Origin: Bacteroidota bacterium
Lineage (GTDB): Bacteria; Bacteroidota; JABWAT01
Length of the DNA: 64,000 nt
Assembly (NCBI GenBank): GCA_017303995.1
Contig: JAFLBE010000004.1
Span: forward strand, 1-64,000
Direction of reading: 5' to 3'
Shown: one piece after another, positions 6,779 through 16,008 of the stretch
Layout: each line of letters opens with the position of its first letter
Position numbering within the stretch: position 1 is the first letter of the stretch
Translations under genes and position numbers: made by a program
Notes under the pieces: generated by a model
What the model was told of the DNA's origin: nothing
The model's database searches: none
Seen by the model: the letters and a program-made list of their open reading frames with translations, nothing else

Positions 6779-8228
6779 CTGGTAACCCTCTTTCTTTTCC
6801 TGGCTCTGCAAGTAAACTTTTTATTTCATCTATTTCTTTTTTGTCGGTGATTTTAAATGAAAGAACAGAAGCAAGAAAAACAAATCCACCTGCAACAATC
6901 CGGGTTATTATCGGCCAGTGATCAGTTAAAATAAGAAGACCACACATCGCAAGAACGGGAACAAACCACTTCCAACGGAAACCGGAATGATATTTGAAAG
7001 CAACAATTGAACGAAGATTAACGAACAGCAAAATCCAAAGCACCCATTCAGCAATCAAAGTCGCCCAGGCAGCCCCGACTGCACCATAACTGGGAATTAA
7101 AAGCAGATTGATCAAAATATTTACAGCCACACTGATCAGGGTAAAAACCAGATTCAGTTTCGTTTTTCCTGCAATTAAAAGCAGATTTAAAAAAACCAGA
7201 TTCATTCCCATCGGAATCAGCCCCCACCAGAGAATTCTGGCAAAGGAAGCTGCATCAGGAAACTGACTTCCGAAAATAAACGGGAGCAGATCATTAGCAG
7301 TTAAAAATCCGCCGGCAGCAACCGCTGTTGTAAAAAGTAAAATGAATTTTAGCAGTTTCGAAATCAGATCAGGAAGGTTCCGTCTTTCTTTTACCCACAG
7401 TCGGTTTAAGGTCGGGAAAAGTGCAGCCATTGCAATCACTGAAAAAGTGTGGATCAGATCCTGAATCTTCATTACAGCTGTATACTGACCGATTTCAGCA
7501 AGATCGCCACGAAAGGCTTTCAGCATAACCACATCAACCCGAAGATATAACACAACCAAAAAAGCAGTCAGTGAAACAGGAAGTGCTTTTGCCCAAACTT
7601 CCCGCCAGGAAAAAACAAACTTTTCTGACTGATTCAGTTTAACCGTTTTATGCTGGTAAACCCTGATCCAGCCAAAGGCAACCGTGAGCAGATTGGCGAT
7701 GATGGAATATAAAAGTGCCAGTTCCATCGAATTCTGGAGGATTCCGATAACAGATGCACAGGCAACCAGCAATCGGTTTCCTGTTTTGATGACAGATTCA
7801 ATTCGTTGATCATCTTTCGACCACAACAAATGCTGAAGAAATTCAACCCATGTACCCGTCACAAGAAATCCGGTCATGAGATATACCAAATTTTGTTCAG
7901 CAACCGTCCACGACATGAAATAGGAAGTCCCGATGGCAAGGCACCCAAAGGTAATCGAGAGGAAAAGTTTCGCACGCAGAAGTTTACGGGAGTAAAGGGC
8001 AAAAAGACCAGGTGACTGACTCACATCTCTGACCAAAACCAAATTCAAACCCAGATCAGCCACAACAATAAAAAGCGAAAGAAAACTGTAAACCGATGAC
8101 CAGGCACCATAACCTTCAGCTCCCATTTTTGAAGTGAGCATCAGAATAACATAGAACATGGCTAGTCGTGAAATAGCCTCAGCACCGGTTTTAAATACGA
8201 AATGGGAAAATACCCGGGTAAGTGACAT
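6765..8228 (-). CDS. Oligosaccharide flippase (MATE/Wzx-like)
   Basis: 487 aa, about 12-14 membrane spans, no signal peptide. The N-terminus SRLAMFYVILMLTSKMGAEGYGAWSSVYSF is the typical first hairpin of polysaccharide flippases of the MOP superfamily, which move lipid-linked sugars across the inner membrane. It lies between a polysaccharide-deacetylase-like gene (4-nt gap upstream) and a HAD phosphatase (overlap downstream), supporting a role in surface glycan export. Confidence 0.8.
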   Translation of the reverse strand: MSLTRVFSHFVFKTGAEAISRLAMFYVILMLTSKMGAEGYGAWSSVYSFLSLFIVVADLGLNLVLVRDVSQSPGLFALYSRKLLRAKLFLSITFGCLAIGTSYFMSWTVAEQNLVYLMTGFLVTGTWVEFLQHLLWSKDDQRIESVIKTGNRLLVACASVIGILQNSMELALLYSIIANLLTVAFGWIRVYQHKTVKLNQSEKFVFSWREVWAKALPVSLTAFLVVLYLRVDVVMLKAFRGDLAEIGQYTAVMKIQDLIHTFSVIAMAALFPTLNRLWVKERRNLPDLISKLLKFILLFTTAVAAGGFLTANDLLPFIFGSQFPDAASFARILWWGLIPMGMNLVFLNLLLIAGKTKLNLVFTLISVAVNILINLLLIPSYGAVGAAWATLIAEWVLWILLFVNLRSIVAFKYHSGFRWKWFVPVLAMCGLLILTDHWPIITRIVAGGFVFLASVLSFKITDKKEIDEIKSLLAEPGKERGLPDAAN

Positions 8229-8232
8229 CAGA

Positions 8233-9627
8233 TTATTTCAGTAACGCATGATTACGGATTGAGAATTGAACGGCCGATTCGTACCACGACCACCAGTCAG
8301 GGTTTTTATCCCGGGTAAAGGAATTATGGAAAAGAATTGAACAATGCCCTTGCCAGTTTTTTACTTCCTTTAAAAGTCTTTCTGTTGATTGAATTGATTC
8401 CAAAGCCGAACATTTTCTGTAATCGGTGAAGGTTGCATCCATGGCAATCAGAGGAATGTAGTTCGTTTCTGTAAGTGACCATGAATTAAAATCAAATCCC
8501 TGAAATGGGTGAACTGATGACCGGCGGAATCCTTCCTGATCATGAAAACCGATGGTGTAATCTTCTTCAATTCTCAAATCACGGTGAACCGTTGGCGTAA
8601 GAACCGGATCAAACATCAGAAAGTGCTGACGGTTTACCCGTTCAACAGATGGTATCGCTGAAGAAAGCTCTTGCCAGTCTTTATAAAACTGTTCAGGATC
8701 AAATGCCGATTTTATTGTCGGATGGATACCGAGCCGGCACAAACCAGCCTTTGAATCTTCAACCAAATTTCCAATCAACTTATGTTTAAAAGAAATCCTT
8801 GAATCCCGTTTGTCACTTTTGCCGGAACGAAGAAAATAGATCGGGTTTACTTTTTGATCATTATTATAAGTTCGGATCTCCTCGAGGGCAGTTTCAAACG
8901 GGTCTTTTTCACTGAAGGAAGTTTTAAACTCAGTTGCCAATGTTTGCAGTTCTTTGAACGATGACCGTGACTGAAGCAACTTCCGTGAAAAATAACCGGG
9001 AGTCCATTTCTTAAGATGATCGAGATCGTGGGTGAAAGTAATCTGCCAGGAAAATCCGTCATAAAACCGAAAGGACTCCGGAATACCTAATGCCTGATAA
9101 CCATTCATGATGGCTGCACAGGTTTCATCTGCAAAAGCCCGGTTTATCAGGCCAAGTTTATCAATCAGCGAATTTTTAAAAATGACACGCTTCAACTTGT
9201 CCTTTTCAGAAAACTGTTCATCCCAACCGGTGAGCAATACAAAAAGTTGGGAAATCAGGTCAGCCTGAAAAAGAACAGATTCTCCTGATATTTCAGCGGC
9301 CTGTGCCGATTGCCGGTTTACAGGAAAGAGACACAACAGTTCCTGCTCTCTGATTCGGTAATTCTGAACGGACTGAAGATTTACAGGTTGTTTTCGAAAC
9401 CAGAGTTGTTCAGCGTCCCTGCTAAACGGAATAAAAAGCAAACATGGCAGCTTGAGATATTTTTTTTCTTCTTCCTGGTAGTCCCAAACCACAACAAGGT
9501 CTTCAGAAATTTCCAGCGCAGGAACACGTTCCATTTTTTCAGTTCGGAAAAGTGAATTCAAATGCCGGATCACAAAGTCGGCAACCTGATCAGCTTTTCC
9601 GGTTAAGGGTGAAAAAAATGGAATCAT
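8233..9627 (-). CDS. Polysaccharide deacetylase-like protein
   Basis: 464 aa. The C-terminal half carries deacetylase-like signatures: ITFTHDLDHLKKW around residue 210 (the THDxD metal site), CRLGIHP (the RxGxHP element) near residue 300, and a late FHDQEGFRRSSVHPF block. The N-terminal half resembles the accessory domain of Bacteroidota deacetylases of unknown role (DUF7033-like, from memory). It lacks a signal peptide, so it would act on cytoplasmic or lipid-linked sugar precursors. Its position beside the flippase gene supports surface-glycan metabolism. Confidence 0.65.
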   Translation of the reverse strand: MIPFFSPLTGKADQVADFVIRHLNSLFRTEKMERVPALEISEDLVVVWDYQEEEKKYLKLPCLLFIPFSRDAEQLWFRKQPVNLQSVQNYRIREQELLCLFPVNRQSAQAAEISGESVLFQADLISQLFVLLTGWDEQFSEKDKLKRVIFKNSLIDKLGLINRAFADETCAAIMNGYQALGIPESFRFYDGFSWQITFTHDLDHLKKWTPGYFSRKLLQSRSSFKELQTLATEFKTSFSEKDPFETALEEIRTYNNDQKVNPIYFLRSGKSDKRDSRISFKHKLIGNLVEDSKAGLCRLGIHPTIKSAFDPEQFYKDWQELSSAIPSVERVNRQHFLMFDPVLTPTVHRDLRIEEDYTIGFHDQEGFRRSSVHPFQGFDFNSWSLTETNYIPLIAMDATFTDYRKCSALESIQSTERLLKEVKNWQGHCSILFHNSFTRDKNPDWWSWYESAVQFSIRNHALLK

Positions 9628-9652
9628 GGGTAATGTTTTTGCTTTTGCTAAT

Positions 9653-10360
9653 TTAAAAACTAATCAACCTTGAAAATTTATCAGGAAATTCTGACCATGA
9701 ATTCAAGCTGAATTCAGCCAGATCACTTTGGCGTGATTTACCGGAAAAATCAAAAAAAACACTCTTCCATCCGGCAGAAACTGCACCTTTAATATCGGTC
9801 TCAATTGAATCGCCAATGTACAAGTGATTATCTGGAGGCAAACCGGTTTTTTCTTCAGCAAATCTGAATATTCCCCGATACGGTTTTTGAACCCCGGCTT
9901 CTTCACTTAAAACTATCGTTTCAAATAAATCAGTCCAACCCATTTTTTCGATTTTTAGATATTGAAGTTCAATAAAACCGTTTGAAAGTACACCAACTCT
10001 GAAACCGGCATTTTTCACAAATTTAATGGCGTCATCGGCACCCGGAATTGCTTTCCAGAAACGGGCATAATTTTCATAATACAAGGCAGTAAAATTATCA
10101 ATTACGACTTTATCTGAAGTTAGCTGCCCCACACTTTCATCAAACCGGCCAAATTTCACATCATCTTTTGAAATCCGTGAATGGCTGTAAGCATCCCACA
10201 ATCTCAGATTAATGGTGTGATAAGCCAACCTGAATTCATCAAATCCATCTGCTGAGCCGAAAATATCAAGATAAGTTGAATGAAGAGCAGCTGTTTCGGC
10301 ATGGGTGTGATCAATTAACGTATTGTCCAGATCAAAAAAAACGAAAAATGGCTTTATCAA
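9653..10360 (-). CDS. YjjG-type HAD nucleotidase
   Basis: 235 aa. FVFFDLDNTLIDHTHAE is HAD motif I, GVLSNGF motif II, the Lys of GVQKPYRGIF motif III and YIGDSIETDIKGA motif IV; the helical cap matches the YjjG family that dephosphorylates (non-canonical) pyrimidine nucleotides. The start codon is TTG, and its TTGA overlaps the stop of the upstream TPR gene, which suggests translational coupling. Confidence 0.8.
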   Translation of the reverse strand: MIKPFFVFFDLDNTLIDHTHAETAALHSTYLDIFGSADGFDEFRLAYHTINLRLWDAYSHSRISKDDVKFGRFDESVGQLTSDKVVIDNFTALYYENYARFWKAIPGADDAIKFVKNAGFRVGVLSNGFIELQYLKIEKMGWTDLFETIVLSEEAGVQKPYRGIFRFAEEKTGLPPDNHLYIGDSIETDIKGAVSAGWKSVFFDFSGKSRQSDLAEFSLNSWSEFPDKFSRLISF

Positions 10361-11877
10361 GGATCAACTCCCAGTTTCTTAAGTTCAGTTTCGATTTCTC
10401 TCGCCATCGAGTTTGTAAAGACGTGATCATCCAGTTCTGCTGCCTTCCGTAACAGGGCGATAGCCTCAGTTTTTTTTCCGGAGGCCAGATGAAGTTTTGC
10501 CTGTTGGAAAATTGAATAGGGCACGAGCCAAACTTCCTGTTTATAAGCTGCTTTTTCTGATAGTTTATAGTGCGTCATTGCAAGTTCTGGTTGGCGACTT
10601 TCTTCGTAAACCCGCCCGATTCTGTAATCAGCCTCCCCGGCAAAATCTGTGTCTTGTCCGGCCAGTTTTTTCGCTTCATTTAAAAGTTGAAGTGCACCGT
10701 TAAAATCACCTGAATCAAATGAATTCCTTCCCAGCCAAAGTGATTTTTCTGCAGGAGTCATCGGTCGACCAATCCATTTTTTTCCTTCGGCAGCAGCGTA
10801 GCTTTCAAAATCATTATTCTCACGGGGTTCGAGTATTTTAAACCAATTGACTGCCTTTTCGTGCTGGCCAGAAAGTTCATACGATAAACCCAACCGAAAT
10901 CTGGCAAGCGTCAAAATCGTTTTTGTTTTGTAGCCATCAAGAAATTCGTTAAAATGCGGGATGGCTTCATCAAACTGATTCAGAAAAAAATAGCCTTCCG
11001 CAATTCTGAATAACACCTGATCTGCAAAAACCGGTGAAGAATTCTTGATGGACTGATATTTACTTTCCATCAAAACAACTGATTCCCTGACGTCCCGGTT
11101 TCGCTGCAGTGCGATGGATTTTACTAAAAGGAAAACACCATTTTCAGGATATTTTTCCAAAAGGATATTTAGCTTTTTCATTGACCGGGGAGGATCTTTG
11201 TCTACAAACAGGTCTATGCCGGCAAGAAAAAATCTGGCCTCATCAGAGGTAATGCCACCAAAATCAGCAGCCTTCTGCAATTCAGAACGACCAAGCGACA
11301 TTGACCCGGTAAAACCGGTAATGTTTACAAGCCAGGAAAATCTCGATGGAACATTCCCAACCATAAAATGAAAGATGCCCAATCCTTTTAACAGATCCGG
11401 ATTCCCGGGATTTAATTCATATGCTGATTCGTAATATTTATAAGCTGATCTTGCATTCCATGCTGCAGAAATAAAATCATTTTTTCTGATCTGAACGATA
11501 GCTCTCCATAATGTCCCTTCCCCTTTCAGAAACAAAACCTCATCTGTTTCAGGCAAAGATTCAGCATAATCATTCATCAATTCCCAGGCAGTTTCAAATT
11601 TTGCCAGATGACCAGGATCTTCAGTTAATAGATATTGCCAGGCAGCAATTTGCATAAAATAAAAACGACGGATTCCCTCTGCCTGTCCTTTTAATGGCCT
11701 TACCGGCAGCAGTTTTTCTGCTGCCTTAAAATCAAATTTGAGGATTAAGGTTCTTACCGTTTCAAAAGGAGGCAAACTGAACCCTGGCAGATATCCAGAG
11801 GCAAGAAGAGATTGGCTGCCAGTGAAAGGAAGCAAAAACAAAAAGGCAAGAATTACCCAATTTTTACGCTGGAACAT
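10357..11877 (-). CDS. Exported TPR-repeat protein
   Basis: 506 aa. MFQRKNWVILAFLFLLPFTGSQSLLASG is a signal peptide, followed by helical tetratricopeptide units throughout, for example LADQVLFRIAEGYFFLNQFDEAI-type and DTDFAGEADYRIGRVYEESRQPELA-type pairs. Such proteins act as scaffolds in the periplasm or at the outer membrane. Start 11877 is preferred over 11919 because it begins the signal peptide, has AGGTG upstream and overlaps the symporter gene by only 14 nt. No partner can be named. Confidence 0.72.
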   Translation of the reverse strand: MFQRKNWVILAFLFLLPFTGSQSLLASGYLPGFSLPPFETVRTLILKFDFKAAEKLLPVRPLKGQAEGIRRFYFMQIAAWQYLLTEDPGHLAKFETAWELMNDYAESLPETDEVLFLKGEGTLWRAIVQIRKNDFISAAWNARSAYKYYESAYELNPGNPDLLKGLGIFHFMVGNVPSRFSWLVNITGFTGSMSLGRSELQKAADFGGITSDEARFFLAGIDLFVDKDPPRSMKKLNILLEKYPENGVFLLVKSIALQRNRDVRESVVLMESKYQSIKNSSPVFADQVLFRIAEGYFFLNQFDEAIPHFNEFLDGYKTKTILTLARFRLGLSYELSGQHEKAVNWFKILEPRENNDFESYAAAEGKKWIGRPMTPAEKSLWLGRNSFDSGDFNGALQLLNEAKKLAGQDTDFAGEADYRIGRVYEESRQPELAMTHYKLSEKAAYKQEVWLVPYSIFQQAKLHLASGKKTEAIALLRKAAELDDHVFTNSMAREIETELKKLGVDP

Positions 11878-13153
11878 TTTCACCTGGCTGATTTTCAAAC
11901 AAGTCTTCCTGGGTTGCAATTACTGACGCAACAACTGCATCACCGGTAACATTTACTGTAGTTCTTAGCATATCCAAGATCCGGTCAACACCAAAAATCA
12001 GTGCAATTCCTTCTGGTGGAATGTGAACTGATTGCAAAACAATAACAAGCATGATCATACCAACACCCGGTACTGCAGCAGTTCCGATGGAAGCTAAAGT
12101 TGCCGTTAGAATTATGGTAAGCTGCTCAGTCCAATGAAGTGGGATTCCGTAAACCTGTGCGATAAAAACGGCTGCAACTCCCTGATAAAGTGCAGTTCCA
12201 TCCATATTGATGGTAGCTCCCAATGGAAGTACAAACCCGGTTACTTCCTCTTTAATTCCCAATTTTTTCTGGCAGACATCCATATTTACGGCAAGTGTCG
12301 CTGCTGAACTGGATGAACTGAAAGCAACCAGCTGTACTTCAGAGAAAGCTTTGAAAAATTTCTTTACCGTTAACTTTGACAAAAAGGCAATCATCGGTGC
12401 ATAGACAATTGCAACATGAAGAAAAAGTCCTAAAATAACTGCAAAGAAATATTTCCCAAGGGGCTGAAGAATATCAAAGCCAAAATCAGCAATAACGGCG
12501 GCAATCAAGGCAAAAACGCCATAGGGTGCAATTTTCATCACCATTTCAATAATTTTGATCATGGCATCCGTCAATCCGTCAAAAAACCGGATTACCGGTT
12601 GAGATTTTTCTGGTAAAACCATATTCAATGCAATTCCAAGCAGAAGTGCAAAAAATACAATTTGAAGCATTTCTCCACGTTCGGTGGCCAACGAATTGAA
12701 CGGATTCAAGGGAACAATATCTAGTATTTGCTGGGTGATACTTACTTCTGCGGTTTTATTGATTTTGGATTCAACGATTCCAGAATAGTCTGACCGGAGT
12801 TGTTCCTTAACTTTTGGATCCAATCCTTCACCCGGGCGAATCAGATTTGCCAAAATCAATCCAATAGTTATGGCAATCATTGTTGTGGCGATATAAAAGG
12901 CCATTGTTTTTGAACCGATCCGTGAAAGCTTTTTGAGGTCTTTCATGGATGCAACCCCAACAATCAGCGACGCCAAAACCAATGGCACCGCAGTCATTGA
13001 AATCAACCGGATAAATAACGACCCTACTGGCTTAACATAGCTGCTCACAACCCAGGCAAAGCCCATTTCGTTGGCAATAACGCCAACAACCGCACCCAAT
13101 ATCATACCAATCAGAATTTTCCAGTGGAGTTTCACTTTGGGGAATTTAGACAT
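11864..13153 (-). CDS. Dicarboxylate/amino acid:cation symporter (SLC1/DAACS)
   Basis: 429 aa, about 8 membrane helices plus two re-entrant loops. The serine-rich loop SSSSAATLAVNMDVC and the GATINMDGTALY motif are the substrate- and sodium-site signatures of the GltP/DctA family, which imports glutamate, aspartate or C4-dicarboxylates with protons or sodium. The exact substrate is uncertain. It opens the minus-strand run that continues into the TPR gene, and is divergent from ispE across an 82-bp gap. Confidence 0.88.
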   Translation of the reverse strand: MSKFPKVKLHWKILIGMILGAVVGVIANEMGFAWVVSSYVKPVGSLFIRLISMTAVPLVLASLIVGVASMKDLKKLSRIGSKTMAFYIATTMIAITIGLILANLIRPGEGLDPKVKEQLRSDYSGIVESKINKTAEVSITQQILDIVPLNPFNSLATERGEMLQIVFFALLLGIALNMVLPEKSQPVIRFFDGLTDAMIKIIEMVMKIAPYGVFALIAAVIADFGFDILQPLGKYFFAVILGLFLHVAIVYAPMIAFLSKLTVKKFFKAFSEVQLVAFSSSSSAATLAVNMDVCQKKLGIKEEVTGFVLPLGATINMDGTALYQGVAAVFIAQVYGIPLHWTEQLTIILTATLASIGTAAVPGVGMIMLVIVLQSVHIPPEGIALIFGVDRILDMLRTTVNVTGDAVVASVIATQEDLFENQPGENVPA

Positions 13154-13203
13154 AAACCTGCCGGATTTTTTTAAATTAAAATGAAAAGTAGCAATCAGTC
13201 ACT

Positions 13204-13211
13204 TACTTTTG
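13204..13211 (+). promoter_or_regulatory. Possible -7 box of ispE
   Basis: TACTTTTG matches TAnnTTTG and would start transcription near 13217, about 19 nt before the ispE ATG. No TTTG box is present at the expected upstream distance, so the call is weak. Confidence 0.3.
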
Positions 13212-13235
13212 GAAAAAACATTCAACGAAGATAAA

Positions 13236-14075
13236 ATGATTCTCAAGGCTTTCGCAAAAATAAATCTGGGATTAAGAATTCTGGAACGCCGGTCAGATGG
13301 TTACCATAACATTGAATCGGTGTTTTGTTACCTGAATTGGTTCGATGAATTATCCATTTCTGAGGCAAATAAATTCAGTTTTTCCTGTTCTGATCCTTCC
13401 CTTCCAACAGGTGAGGATAATCTGGTTGTAAAAGCTATCAGAAAGGTTGAACAGGCCACCCATCAGCCATTTGATTTTTCGGTTCATCTGACTAAAGACA
13501 TTCCGCATGGCGCTGGTTTAGGTGGAGGGTCTTCAGATGCAGCTTGTGTTATCCGGTTTGCATTAACGAAATGGCCAGAATTATTTTCGTCAGATCAGGC
13601 ACAAACAATTGCCTCTGAACTAGGCTCTGACATTAATTTTTTTCTCAGTCCGGAAAGCCAGATTGCCACCGACCGGGGAATTGTTTTACGACCTCTCAAC
13701 TTTCAGATTCCAGCGTGGATTGTCACCGTTTTTCCGGCAGTAACCGTGCCTACCGGATGGGCATATCAGCAAATCACACCAAAATCGGGGTATTCAGAAA
13801 CCCTTGATCTTCTTTTAAATCGTTTAACTGATGTTTCAGATTATTCCGGAAGCATTATAAACGATTTTGACGCTCCGATTTCTTCACAAAAGCCCGAAAT
13901 TAAAACGATAAAAGAACATCTGACTTTTTCTGGAGCTGATTATGTTTCTTTATCTGGCAGCGGAAGTGCCTGCTTTGGTTTATATAAACAAAAAAGCCAG
14001 GCAGAATCAGCGTTCCGGATGTTCAGAAAAAACTATCCGGCCAATCTGACACCACCTGGCTTTAAACCCAAGTAA
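13236..14075 (+). CDS. ispE: 4-diphosphocytidyl-2-C-methyl-D-erythritol kinase
   Basis: 279 aa cytoplasmic GHMP kinase of the non-mevalonate (MEP) isoprenoid pathway, phosphorylating the 2-hydroxyl of CDP-methylerythritol. Visible motifs: AFAKINLGL at the N-terminus, the ATP loop IPHGAGLGGGSSDAA near residue 90, and the C-terminal SLSGSGSACFG. The ATG at 13236 is chosen over an upstream TTG (13209). It links to the polyprenyl synthases at 43 and 62 kb by pathway. Its stop is 5 bp from the convergent HU-SPOR gene, with no terminator between. Confidence 0.93.
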   Translation: MILKAFAKINLGLRILERRSDGYHNIESVFCYLNWFDELSISEANKFSFSCSDPSLPTGEDNLVVKAIRKVEQATHQPFDFSVHLTKDIPHGAGLGGGSSDAACVIRFALTKWPELFSSDQAQTIASELGSDINFFLSPESQIATDRGIVLRPLNFQIPAWIVTVFPAVTVPTGWAYQQITPKSGYSETLDLLLNRLTDVSDYSGSIINDFDAPISSQKPEIKTIKEHLTFSGADYVSLSGSGSACFGLYKQKSQAESAFRMFRKNYPANLTPPGFKPK

Positions 14076-14080
14076 TCTAG

Positions 14081-15733
14081 TTACTTTATTTTATCAACCC
14101 AGGCATCTTTTACCTCTGCCTTGAAAGCTGCCTGCCCTGCAATGGCTGCAGCCCGGGTTGGAAATTGACCAACACGAACCCGGAAAATGGTTTTTCCATT
14201 AACCACAGATTCTTTGTATCCGGAAGCATATCCCTTTGCCTTCCATGAATTCACTGCTTTTTGGGCCTGATCAGCTGAGGGAACTGAAGCAACGTTAAGG
14301 GTGAATCCACCTTTGGCTTCATCATAAGTTCCCTTTAGACCATCAGCAGATCCGGCAGAAACCGCTGGTTTTGCCTGTTCTGCAGGTTTTGTATCTTTTT
14401 TCACATCCGGCTTAACCGGAACTGTTGTCTTTGTAGCGGGTGAAACAACTGGTTTTGATTCTGTCTTTTGAACAGGAACAGGTTTGGCAGATGTTGGTGT
14501 TGAATTTTCCTTTGGAGTAACAACAGCCGGAACTGGCACTTTACTTGCAGGTGATGCAGGTACAACTACAGATTTCTCGCCTGTAGCTGGCGCAGGAACC
14601 GGAACTTCAGATGTTGCTCCGGATAATGCAGCAACTGAATCTTTATTTACTGTTTCCAAAACCTTATTCACAAGAGATTCCTGTGCGATTGAATCTTTCA
14701 GATCAGATGCAGTTTGAACCTGTTGTGCTTTTTTAAGTTTTTTGACGTCTCCTTGCATAAACCAATAGACAAATCCACCCAATGCAATAACGCCAAGCCC
14801 GATTAAAACCCAGATCCAGAGCTTGTCCATTTCTTTATTGAGTTCAGTATGGCTTAAATATTGGTATTGGAAACCAGTACTGCCATCTGCATTTTTCCCT
14901 GCAGGTTGTTCAGTACCCTGAGTTTCAGCTGGTTCAGTTGTACCAGTAGCTTCAGGCTCATTCCATGAAAAGGATGGCTGAGGGACTGAAGGCGCAGCTT
15001 CAACCGGAGGTTGTGTATACCCCGTTGCTGAACCCGGTTCTTCAGGTTGGGTTTCTTGCTGACTATAAACGGGGATTTCGTTTGGTTCAGTAACAACTCC
15101 GGCAAAATCCGTTGTGGAGTCTTCCGGAAGGAAGATTTGTTCAGGTTCACCAATAAAAGGAGAACTTTCTTCAGTTGTTTTCTCCTGTGAAAGTGCAATT
15201 TCAGGTTCAGATTCTGCAAAAACGGTTGATAGTCCGGGTTCTGAAGAAAAAACTTCCTGAATAGATTCTGTTTCAGTTGAATAAATTTCAGGGGATGCTT
15301 TTACTTCAGACTGAGATTCCAGAAAGGGTGAAGCAAAATCTGATTCAACACCAGTTAAAATAGAAGGGGCATCCTGTTCAGTAGTTTCTGCGGGTTCTTC
15401 TGTTGGATAGACTTCAGCAAGTGTTGGAATTATTTGTCCTGACTGAAGGGTTGCTTCTGATGTTTCTGAAGGAAGAATTCCATCTTCAACGACAATAGGT
15501 CTGCTGTTGTTGTACCGGTAATTGATAATCTTTGCGAAATCTGAATTAGCTGCAAATTCAATTCTGGAATATTCACTGAAGGAAAAACTTCCAAATTCAG
15601 CAAAATCAACCGGTTGACCTGATCTTGTTTTTTCTATAACCGAGGTAATAAGTGCATCAAGAACCAGAGCAATATCTGTCGGATTTTTTCCTGTTCCAGA
15701 TTGAATATTTTCAAAAAGTTTTTCAGCGTCCAT
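14081..15733 (-). CDS. HU-like domain, membrane segment and SPOR domain protein
   Basis: 550 aa in four parts: residues 1-80 resemble an HU/IHF fold (DIALVLDALITSVIEKTRSGQPVDFAEFGSFSF, compare the GxxVxLxxFGxF of HU); 81-300 is an acidic Glu/Pro/Ser/Thr-rich linker; 305-326 is a membrane segment (WIWVLIGLGVIALGGFVYWF); 330-470 is a Pro/Lys/Val linker; about 474-550 is a SPOR domain, which binds denuded septal peptidoglycan. Such HU-SPOR fusions are known from Bacteroidota (HU-CCDC81 type). The layout puts the HU-like part in the cytoplasm and SPOR in the periplasm, so the protein may link cytoplasmic factors to the division site. It follows a second HU-like gene by 9 bp. Confidence 0.8.
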   Translation of the reverse strand: MDAEKLFENIQSGTGKNPTDIALVLDALITSVIEKTRSGQPVDFAEFGSFSFSEYSRIEFAANSDFAKIINYRYNNSRPIVVEDGILPSETSEATLQSGQIIPTLAEVYPTEEPAETTEQDAPSILTGVESDFASPFLESQSEVKASPEIYSTETESIQEVFSSEPGLSTVFAESEPEIALSQEKTTEESSPFIGEPEQIFLPEDSTTDFAGVVTEPNEIPVYSQQETQPEEPGSATGYTQPPVEAAPSVPQPSFSWNEPEATGTTEPAETQGTEQPAGKNADGSTGFQYQYLSHTELNKEMDKLWIWVLIGLGVIALGGFVYWFMQGDVKKLKKAQQVQTASDLKDSIAQESLVNKVLETVNKDSVAALSGATSEVPVPAPATGEKSVVVPASPASKVPVPAVVTPKENSTPTSAKPVPVQKTESKPVVSPATKTTVPVKPDVKKDTKPAEQAKPAVSAGSADGLKGTYDEAKGGFTLNVASVPSADQAQKAVNSWKAKGYASGYKESVVNGKTIFRVRVGQFPTRAAAIAGQAAFKAEVKDAWVDKIK

Positions 15734-15742
15734 AGGTCACTT

Positions 15743-15994
15743 TCAATTGTCCGGTGTGAATTCAAGACTATCTTTAGGAGGGTACAGCATGGTTTTTCCT
15801 GAAGCCGGATCTACTTCTTTTAAACTAGATAAGTGCTGTATCTGCAAAACACCCAAACCCGGAAGATGAACAGATTCACCCGAAAGCAAAGTTTCTTTCA
15901 CTGTTTGATGGAGCTTACCCAAAATCAACTCAACATCCTCAGTGGGAAGGTTTGTTTTTATTGCAAGTTCCTGAACAAATGTTTTAGAGAACAT
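15743..15994 (-). CDS. HU-family-like small protein
   Basis: 83 aa. SKTFVQELAIKTNLPTEDVELILGKLHQTVKETLLSGESVHLPGLGVLQI follows the helix-helix-strand start of HU/IHF, but the basic DNA-binding beta arm is replaced by a short, not very basic segment (DPASGKTMLYPPKDSLEF). It keeps the PASGK core normally found after the arm tip. DNA binding is therefore likely but not certain. The ATG at 15994 has AGGA 8 nt upstream and is preferred to a TTG at 16012. It sits between a beta-barrel gene and the HU-SPOR gene. Confidence 0.72.
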   Translation of the reverse strand: MFSKTFVQELAIKTNLPTEDVELILGKLHQTVKETLLSGESVHLPGLGVLQIQHLSSLKEVDPASGKTMLYPPKDSLEFTPDN

Positions 15995-16008
15995 AATTGC
16001 ATTCCTGT

